DNA from: Pseudacidobacterium sp036264445
GTDB taxonomy: Bacteria; Acidobacteriota; Terriglobia; Terriglobales; Acidobacteriaceae
NCBI GenBank assembly: GCA_036264445.1
Contig: DATAQW010000121.1
Location: 1-10,303 of the forward strand
Direction: 5' to 3'
DNA length: 10,303 bases
Shown here: piece after piece, positions 1 through 5,502 of the stretch
Position numbering within the stretch: position 1 is the stretch's first letter
How the letters are laid out: every line of letters begins with the position of its first letter
Program-made: the position numbers and the translations under genes
The notes under the pieces: generated by a model
What the model was told of the DNA's origin: nothing
The model's input: only the letters and a program-made list of their open reading frames with translations
Database searches by the model: none

Positions 1-1553
1 GCCTTGCAGTGCTGGCGCGGCGCATAGGGCAGCCTTATCCGATTGTCTTTGTGCTGGGCGGTCTGGTCCTCAGTTTTGTGCCGACTGTTCCGGAAATAGC
101 CCTGCATCCTGATTTTGTATTTCTTGTCGTATTGCCTCCCCTAGTATTCGCTGCAGCGCACAACACTTCATGGCGCGATTTTCGCGAGAACATCGTTAGT
201 ATTCTCATGCTGGCGTTCGGGCTAGTCGCCTTCACTGTAGCCGGTGTAGGGTTCGCGGCACATTTCTTTTTCCCTCAACTTACCTGGAAGACAGGGTTGG
301 TACTTGGCGCTGTTGTTTCCACAACGGACACGCTTGCAGCCACAAGCATTGCACGTAAACTCGGCATTCCATCTCGAATCGTAGACATACTCGAGGGCGA
401 AAGCCTCATTAACGACGCCAGCGGCCTGCTTGCGCTTAGCTTCACGGTAGGCATTATTACCAGCGGACACGCGCCCTCTTTTATAAGCGCTGTGGGTCAA
501 CTTCTATTTCTTTCAATCGGAGGTGTGCTTATCGGTCTTCTTGTTGCCTGGGTCCAGTCGCACCTGATCCTGCGTATTGAAGCGCCGCAGATTGAGTTGA
601 CGATGACGCTGATGATACCGTATGTCGCTTATCTTGCAGCAGAGCAATTGCACACCTCGGGCGTAATGGCTACGGTGGCTTGCGGCTTATATCTTGGACA
701 TCGGAGTGCACAGCTGCTTTCCCTGGGAGCGCGGCTCGAATCGCCTGCTGTGTGGAACACTGTCGAGTTCGTCTTAAATGGTCTTGTTTTTCTCCTGCTA
801 GGTTTGCAAATTTCTTCTGTTCTTGCGGGTATCGAACATCTGGGACTCGGTCAGCTTATCGCAGGTGGAGTGATGGTGAGCCTTATCGTGATCACACTGC
901 GATTTCTCTGGGTTTTTCCCGGAGCATGGGTGGCGACAAAGCTGCGCCAGCTTATCTCAGGAACAGACTCTTTCTTCGTAGACAAAAAGCAGCTCTTTAT
1001 TGTGGCATGGGGTGGGATGCGCGGCGTCATTTCATTGGCGGCTGCACTCTCACTTCCTGAAACGCTTCCGAATGGAGAGGCTTTTCCTGCGCGCAACATC
1101 ATTATCTTTTTCACCTTCTGCGTCATCCTTATTACGCTGGTTTTTCAAGGACTGACTTTTCCTGCAATCATCCGCAAACTAGGTCTTGCCCAAACAGGCA
1201 GGGCGCCGAATCTGGAAGAACAGAAGGCGCTGAGGGAGATGATTCATAGTGCGATCCAGTATCTCCGGCAGGAAAAAGAAAAGGAACCCGACGAAAAAGA
1301 AGCCTATGAGGCGCTCGAAAGATCGTACAAGCGGCGGCTGGCCTTGCTTAAGAATCCGCAGGATGTTGGTAAAGAAGAGGGCATCATACAGGCACGACGC
1401 TTTCTCGAGGTTGCCCGCGCTGCGCGCAACATCGAGCGTCATACGGCGGCCGAATTGCTGGCCAGCAACCAGATCAATGATGCGGTTTACCAGCAACTCA
1501 TCCTCGACATAGACCTGCAAGATGCGCGGTACTCGACGATCTATACATCCTAG
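1..1553 (+). CDS. CPA1-family Na+/H+ antiporter, 5' end cut by window edge
   Basis: Inner-membrane secondary transporter expected to exchange cytoplasmic Na+ (or K+) for external H+, for pH and sodium homeostasis. The frame is open to the window edge; a GTG at 9 exists, but the preceding codons read Leu-Ala in a hydrophobic helix, so the true start lies upstream and perhaps 20-25 residues (first helix) are missing. Numbering from the GTG, the CPA1 core is clear: TTDTLAATSIA (105-115) with the ion-site Asp107, GESLIND (130-136) with Asn135-Asp136, a conserved helix around LNGLVFLLLGLQ (256-267), and GGMRGVISLAAALSLP (335-350). About ten or more hydrophobic segments end near residue 390. A charged, probably cytoplasmic tail (about 395-514, rich in E/K/R and likely helical) follows, as in the bacterial NhaP/YjcE-type subgroup. 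The stop overlaps that of the convergent gene. Family is confident; cation preference cannot be read from sequence. Confidence 0.93.
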   Translation, partial: LAVLARRIGQPYPIVFVLGGLVLSFVPTVPEIALHPDFVFLVVLPPLVFAAAHNTSWRDFRENIVSILMLAFGLVAFTVAGVGFAAHFFFPQLTWKTGLVLGAVVSTTDTLAATSIARKLGIPSRIVDILEGESLINDASGLLALSFTVGIITSGHAPSFISAVGQLLFLSIGGVLIGLLVAWVQSHLILRIEAPQIELTMTLMIPYVAYLAAEQLHTSGVMATVACGLYLGHRSAQLLSLGARLESPAVWNTVEFVLNGLVFLLLGLQISSVLAGIEHLGLGQLIAGGVMVSLIVITLRFLWVFPGAWVATKLRQLISGTDSFFVDKKQLFIVAWGGMRGVISLAAALSLPETLPNGEAFPARNIIIFFTFCVILITLVFQGLTFPAIIRKLGLAQTGRAPNLEEQKALREMIHSAIQYLRQEKEKEPDEKEAYEALERSYKRRLALLKNPQDVGKEEGIIQARRFLEVARAARNIERHTAAELLASNQINDAVYQQLILDIDLQDARYSTIYTS

Positions 1554-4500
1554 AAAGAAAGACGCGCGCTTATCTGAATTTCGCGCCCAGGCGTCGTCAC
1601 TTCCGTGATAGAGCCGAATCCGGCGGTGTTCACAAAACGATTGGGCGTGCCGAGATTTGTGTGGTTGAGAGCGTTGAAGAACTCTCCTCGCGTTTCGAAC
1701 TTCAATGCTTCGGTCAGGCTGAAAGCGCGCACAACAGCCAGGTCCATCGTTTGCGTGCCAGGGCCATACACCGAGTTGCGTCCAACATCGCCAAACGTAT
1801 AAGCCGGCGGAGTAGTGAAGGCTGCTGGATTGAACCAGGTTGTCGCATTGCGTGTTCCCGATCCAAATACGGATTGGCCGGTTGCGTTGGCGCGAATAGG
1901 ATTCTCGCCCACCGCAGTGCCTGCATTTGCCGTATCTCCAAACACAGAGATGGTCAGCGGGAAGCCGGACTGCGCCTGGAAAATAGTAGAGGTACGCCAA
2001 TTTTGCGTAACCGCTTGCGTGAAATGGTTATGTGCCCATGCAGGAACGTCATAGACTGCGCTCAACGAGAAGCGATTGCGCACATCGCATGCAGGACCTT
2101 TTTCTGCATTGAGATCATTGTTGTTTTGCGGAATGGCAGCTTCAAACATGGGCGAACGGAAATCAGGAGCGTTGGTGAGGCTCTTTGAGAAGGTGTAGTT
2201 GGCAAGCAGGCTCAAGCCGTGCGCGAAGCGACGGCGGACATTCACGTAGCCAGCGTCGTACCAGCTTCGTGCTGAATTCTCAAGGTAGTTGATGGTGCTG
2301 ACCGGAAAAGTTGTGTTTTCGACGACCGTATTGGATGGGAAAACACTATTCGGCACGAAGCTGATTTTCGGATGCGGCCGACGGGGTTGGATAAGCCCTG
2401 GCCCAGGCAATGCGTTGTTGATGAGGTGCGCTCGTTGCAGGTGAAACCCACCAGAACCGAGATAGCCGATTTCAATGGTTGTCTCTTTGCCTAATGCTTG
2501 CTCGACAGACGCGCTCCATTGCTGGACGTATTGCGGCGCCGGATGAAGCGGCATGGCAGTGAAGCTGACTGTCACTGTACCTAGCACTGGTTCCGGAAAG
2601 TTGAATCCATTGATGGATGGAGTGAAGTTGTCGCTCTGCGCTGTTTCAGGAAATACATAAGGGACATTATGGCGTTGGTTACACCATGTATTCATGTCCA
2701 CAGGCGTATAGAAAATGCCATAAGCAGCGTGCATCACCAGTCCCATTTGTGGAACGCTCTGTGCAATGCCAAGGCGAGGAGCAAAATCAGTCTGCGGAGG
2801 ATAGGTCAGGCCCCTGGGGTATCCGTTCTGCCCGCCAATGAAGACTGAAGGAATGCCATCACTATTAAATGTAAGATTGCTGTTCGTATACCGAATATCT
2901 ACAAGCGGACTCATGTACTCGTAGCGCAGTCCGTATTCGAGCGTGGTCGTTGATGTCATGCGCCATGTATCCTGCGCATAGCCATTTGCGTACCACTGGC
3001 GCAAATTCATTTGTGGAATGCCTGCCTGGCCTTGTCGCGCTACAGGCAGGCCGAGCAGGAAGCCTGCAAGACCAGAGCCAGTGCCATCGTTTGCGCCAAT
3101 GTGCGTGGTAGAGCCATTGGTGAACTGGTAATAGCCGCGGTTCTGAAAGAATCCCCACATGGGCCATATGAATTTCTGATAAGCTCCGCCAAATTTGTAG
3201 CTGTGCCGTCCTCGCTGCCAGTTCAATGCATCGCGCCCTTCAATGATTGTGTCCCATGCATGCATCGGTGTCGCAAGATAGTTGTCTCCGAAAGGCGAAT
3301 ACCCTTGCACGGCGAAATATGGAGCACCCCATGCTTCCGGTCCTCCATATCCTGTACCTTGAATCCCCAACTGACTCACAATGTCATTTTTGTTCGCGCT
3401 CTCGGTTGTGTGATTCATGCTGAGGCGTGAGATGGCGAGAGTGGCGAGATTCAGCAGTTGTGGAGCAAAAATGTGGCTCCAGCCAAGCACGCCTTGCTGT
3501 GCCAGGTTGTCATGGTAGTAGCCGAACCCGGGAAGGTTCTCAGGCATGAATCCATGCTCGCCGCCTGCGCTGTAGCGGATGAAGGCTGTATCCCCATTTG
3601 AAAAGTCGTGATCAAAACGCAAAGTGCCCTGATCTGTAGACATGACCTGGTTGCGTACATCCAGGTAGTTATTCGCATCATTGCCTGCGCCCACGACTGT
3701 GGGCTGGCCCATCATTGTCATGCTTCCCGTTCCGCCCATGCCCATGGCGATGTTGGGCCGTGGGACATAATTTCCAAGCATGACTGTAGCGACGTGACTG
3801 ATGCGATCCGGTGGAATAACGTTCATCACTCCGTTGTACTGGAACTGCTGGCGAGTGAATTGAGGATTGGTCGGACTGACGGGAAGCTTCGGATTGTAGT
3901 TTGGATTTGACTGTGTAGTTGAGGGATCGTAGATATTAACGCCGCTCATGCTGAAGTCGCCGTTTACCTCGGCCTGGGTGGGCACCGTGTCCGTCATGGT
4001 CATAGAGGCAACATTGCGCAGACCTTCGTAGTTCACAAAGAAAAATGTGTGACGGCTTTTGCCAAGCAACGGACCGCCGAAAGCCGCGCCGAAATTATTC
4101 TGCACAAGATGCTTGGAGCCTCCCATGTCATTGAAAGAGTGCGCATCCAAAGCGCCATTGCGCAGAAACTCGTAACCTGTTCCATGAAACGTTGAAGTGC
4201 CAGAGCGTGTGACCACGTTCACCTGGCCGCCGCCCGCTCCGCCCATGTCCGCTGAATAGTTGCCAATTTCAATCTGAAATTCCTGCACTGCGTCAGGAGA
4301 TGCACTCAGGTTCTGCGTGTTGAATGTCGGGTCAGTATTGGTGGCTCCATCCAGAAGAAAATAATTTGCATTGGGCCGCGTTCCGCCAAGGCTTACCGCC
4401 GACCGTTGCCCGGGACGCCAGTACAGTGTGTTCATGTCGCCAGTCTGTGCGCCGTGACTAATATGCGCACCAGGAACGGTAAGCATCAGATCGATAAGCA

Positions 4501-4945
4501 TGCGACCATTGAGCGGAAGCTGCTGTACGGAGCGACGATCTACGACTTCGCCTACGCTTGGATCGGTTGTTTTCAGCATTTCCGCGGCGCTTGTCGCAAC
4601 CACTGTCTGCGAATCCCCGCCAACCTGCAATTGAACGTCGATTGCGGCTTCCTGTCCTACTTCTAATTGCAGGTGTTGCGTAGATTGAGCGAAGCCGTTG
4701 TGTGTGACCTGCAATTGATATTCACCGGGGAGCAATCCAGCTGCTTCATAGAGACCGCTGTCATTCGAGATGACTGTGCGCTTTGCTCCGGTTGCTGTTG
4801 CTGTAAGTTCTATCGTCGCGTTAGGAATGGCGTGGTCTTGCTGGTCATAGACAGAGCCGCGTACAACGGCGTAGTTGGCTTGTCCGTGTCCAGGAATCGT
4901 AATAACGCAGAAAAGAAGAATAAGCAGCAGAGTCTTGCGTATCAT
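1550..4945 (-). CDS. TonB-dependent receptor-like (Oar-type) outer-membrane protein with carboxypeptidase-regulatory-like domain
   Basis: Outer-membrane beta-barrel protein, 1131 residues from the ATG chosen here. An in-frame TTG seven codons upstream exists, but the ATG has GGAGAG just before it and is followed directly by a classic signal peptide: MIRK, a hydrophobic core (5-17), and a likely cleavage near residue 22-24 after GHGQA. Order of parts: signal peptide; carboxypeptidase-regulatory/CNA-B-like beta-sandwich (about 27-107, with GSVYDQQDHAIPNATI and GLYEAAGLLPGEYQLQV); plug domain (about 115-250, with QQLPLNGR, ANYFLLDGATN and GGGQVNVVTRSGTSTFHG); then a long barrel (e.g. QWYANGYAQDTWRM, 650-663) ending in ISARLSF. 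The terminal Phe is the usual outer-membrane assembly signal. This architecture is typical of Acidobacteriota receptors. They are thought to import polymers or oligosaccharides or to act in surface functions, but substrates are mostly unknown and none can be inferred here. No clear TonB box was seen. A Met/Gly-rich stretch lies at 401-412. Confidence 0.92.
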   Translation of the reverse strand: MIRKTLLLILLFCVITIPGHGQANYAVVRGSVYDQQDHAIPNATIELTATATGAKRTVISNDSGLYEAAGLLPGEYQLQVTHNGFAQSTQHLQLEVGQEAAIDVQLQVGGDSQTVVATSAAEMLKTTDPSVGEVVDRRSVQQLPLNGRMLIDLMLTVPGAHISHGAQTGDMNTLYWRPGQRSAVSLGGTRPNANYFLLDGATNTDPTFNTQNLSASPDAVQEFQIEIGNYSADMGGAGGGQVNVVTRSGTSTFHGTGYEFLRNGALDAHSFNDMGGSKHLVQNNFGAAFGGPLLGKSRHTFFFVNYEGLRNVASMTMTDTVPTQAEVNGDFSMSGVNIYDPSTTQSNPNYNPKLPVSPTNPQFTRQQFQYNGVMNVIPPDRISHVATVMLGNYVPRPNIAMGMGGTGSMTMMGQPTVVGAGNDANNYLDVRNQVMSTDQGTLRFDHDFSNGDTAFIRYSAGGEHGFMPENLPGFGYYHDNLAQQGVLGWSHIFAPQLLNLATLAISRLSMNHTTESANKNDIVSQLGIQGTGYGGPEAWGAPYFAVQGYSPFGDNYLATPMHAWDTIIEGRDALNWQRGRHSYKFGGAYQKFIWPMWGFFQNRGYYQFTNGSTTHIGANDGTGSGLAGFLLGLPVARQGQAGIPQMNLRQWYANGYAQDTWRMTSTTTLEYGLRYEYMSPLVDIRYTNSNLTFNSDGIPSVFIGGQNGYPRGLTYPPQTDFAPRLGIAQSVPQMGLVMHAAYGIFYTPVDMNTWCNQRHNVPYVFPETAQSDNFTPSINGFNFPEPVLGTVTVSFTAMPLHPAPQYVQQWSASVEQALGKETTIEIGYLGSGGFHLQRAHLINNALPGPGLIQPRRPHPKISFVPNSVFPSNTVVENTTFPVSTINYLENSARSWYDAGYVNVRRRFAHGLSLLANYTFSKSLTNAPDFRSPMFEAAIPQNNNDLNAEKGPACDVRNRFSLSAVYDVPAWAHNHFTQAVTQNWRTSTIFQAQSGFPLTISVFGDTANAGTAVGENPIRANATGQSVFGSGTRNATTWFNPAAFTTPPAYTFGDVGRNSVYGPGTQTMDLAVVRAFSLTEALKFETRGEFFNALNHTNLGTPNRFVNTAGFGSITEVTTPGREIQISARLSF

Positions 4946-4949
4946 GGCG

Positions 4950-4955
4950 CTCTCC
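4950..4955 (-). promoter_or_regulatory. Shine-Dalgarno deciding the start of the TonB-receptor gene
   Basis: On the minus strand GGAGAG ends 4 nt before the ATG at 4945 (GGAG ends 6 nt before it). The alternative TTG start at 4966 lies upstream of this site and would put it inside the coding region. It would also add seven residues (MFILESA) ahead of a complete signal peptide. The ATG is therefore preferred. Confidence 0.7.
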
Positions 4956-5063
4956 AAAATAAACAATGTCCTTACCTCTGTTGAAATTGCAGGGAAGGTT
5001 CAGTCGAACAATACTTGGCGCGCGTTGGGATTGTCTTGCATCTTCAGGCCGAGTCTCGTATCC

Positions 5064-5079
5064 ATCTCAAGGTTGAGAT
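5064..5079. repeat. 16-bp palindrome, candidate operator in divergent intergenic region
   Basis: ATCTCAA-GG-TTGAGAT: two perfect 7-bp arms around a 2-bp centre. It lies about 120 bp upstream of the TonB-receptor start and about 120 bp upstream of the nrd -35 element, where a dimeric transcription factor could act on the receptor gene. No factor can be named. A chance occurrence is possible, although 7-bp perfect arms at this spacing are uncommon in a region of a few hundred bases. Confidence 0.35.
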
Positions 5080-5121
5080 CCCGATGATTTCACGTGCGTT
5101 CCCTGGAATTTTGCGTGGTTA

Positions 5122-5150
5122 ATTTTAGGATGGATTCCAAAATCCAAAAT
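5122..5150. repeat. Bulged inverted repeat with an internal TCCAAAA direct repeat
   Basis: ATTTTAGGAT (5122-5131) faces ATCCAAAAT (5142-5150); the arms match over 9 bp if one A is bulged. The right part also contains TCCAAAA twice, back to back (5137-5143 and 5144-5149 plus the next base being T, so the second copy is six bases). It is AT-rich and upstream of the nrd promoter. It could be an operator or simply low-complexity AT sequence. Confidence 0.2.
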
Positions 5151-5196
5151 AGAACAGATGTGACCTGCTTTTGCACAGTAAGCACATCATCTTGGG

Positions 5197-5226
5197 TTGA
5201 CTTCGCAAAAAAATACAGGATATAGT
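5197..5226 (+). promoter_or_regulatory. Sigma70-like promoter of the riboswitch-nrdAB transcript
   Basis: TTGACT (5197-5202, 5 of 6 to the -35 consensus), an 18-bp AT-rich spacer containing a run of A residues, and TATAGT (5221-5226, 5 of 6 to the -10 consensus). The expected transcription start, about 5232-5235, falls exactly at the 5' edge of the riboswitch P1 stem. That independent agreement supports both calls. No convincing tandem NrdR box overlaps the promoter. Confidence 0.7.
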
Positions 5227-5234
5227 CGTCTTAC

Positions 5235-5406
5235 CTTTGCGGTGCCCGATGCTCGTTATTGGGCTGAAAAGGGAATCCGGTGCAAATCCGGAGCTGCCCC
5301 GCAGCGGTAAGCAGGAACGAAAACCTCATTCTAAGCACTGGTTCGGCTACGGACCGGGAAGCAGAGACGAGTAGGAGGCCTGCAAGCCCGAAGACCTGCC
5401 GCAGAG
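5235..5406 (+). ncRNA. Cobalamin (B12) riboswitch aptamer upstream of nrdAB
   Basis: Cis-acting RNA that binds a cobalamin, usually adenosylcobalamin, and lowers expression of the downstream genes. The conserved blocks appear in order: GGTGCCCG near the 5' end (5241-5248); GGGAATCCGGTGCAAATCC (5271-5289), the core/J-region with its small stem; GCTGCCCCGCAGCGGTAAGC (5293-5312), the stem and loop L5; CACTG (5336-5340) and GGGAAG (5356-5361), the two sides of the P6 region; and the 3' B12 box AAGACCTGCC (5391-5400). A closing P1 stem pairs CTTTGCGG (5235-5242) with CCGCAGAG (5399-5406), seven Watson-Crick pairs and one G-U. The stretch 5361-5382 forms a peripheral arm (GCAG/CTGC). The aptamer lies on the coding strand of nrdA, about 100 nt upstream of its start. 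No B12 synthesis or uptake gene is in the window, so the target is clearly the reductase operon. Confidence 0.95.
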
Positions 5407-5502
5407 AAACGCTCATGCGCCTCCGAGGGGAGTGCCGGGTGATGGTGGTATTTCTCCGTCATTCTTTCGAACTTCACCTCTCAGGCGGAAAAGGACATTA
5501 CC
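5407..5502 (+). promoter_or_regulatory. Expression platform of the riboswitch and nrdA ribosome-binding site
   Basis: The stretch between aptamer and nrdA start can form a GC-rich hairpin (5417-5435, one bulged A) and a weaker long-range pairing GGTGA (5438-5442) with TCACC (5474-5478). Neither is followed by a U-tract, so transcription termination looks unlikely and control of translation initiation is the better inference. GCGG at 5485-5488, immediately upstream of the Shine-Dalgarno AAGGA (5491-5495), could pair with CCGC in aptamer loop L5 (the L5-L13 kissing loop used by many cobalamin riboswitches). That would couple ligand binding to blockage of the GTG at 5503. The pairing is only 4 bp and remains a proposal. 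Confidence 0.5.

Noticed and set aside
1179..2000. 273-codon open frame on the minus strand across the antiporter/receptor junction
   Set aside because: It is antisense to the end of the antiporter and in another frame of the receptor gene; the product has no coherent domain and is rich in Cys/Arg/Trp typical of shadow frames. Both overlapped genes have strong family matches.
1661..2188. 175-codon plus-strand frame opposite the receptor gene
   Set aside because: Fully antisense to conserved barrel coding sequence, composition typical of a shadow frame (many Cys, Arg, Ser), no ribosome-binding site.
1550..4945. Receptor as a BtuB-type B12 transporter because of the neighbouring B12 riboswitch
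   Set aside because: The riboswitch is on the opposite strand and directed at nrdA, and the receptor has the large Oar-like architecture with a regulatory-like domain rather than the roughly 600-residue BtuB form.
5120..5230. NrdR boxes upstream of nrdA
   Set aside because: No pair of 16-bp ACA-box type palindromes at the characteristic spacing was found around the promoter; AT-rich fragments resemble one half-site at best.
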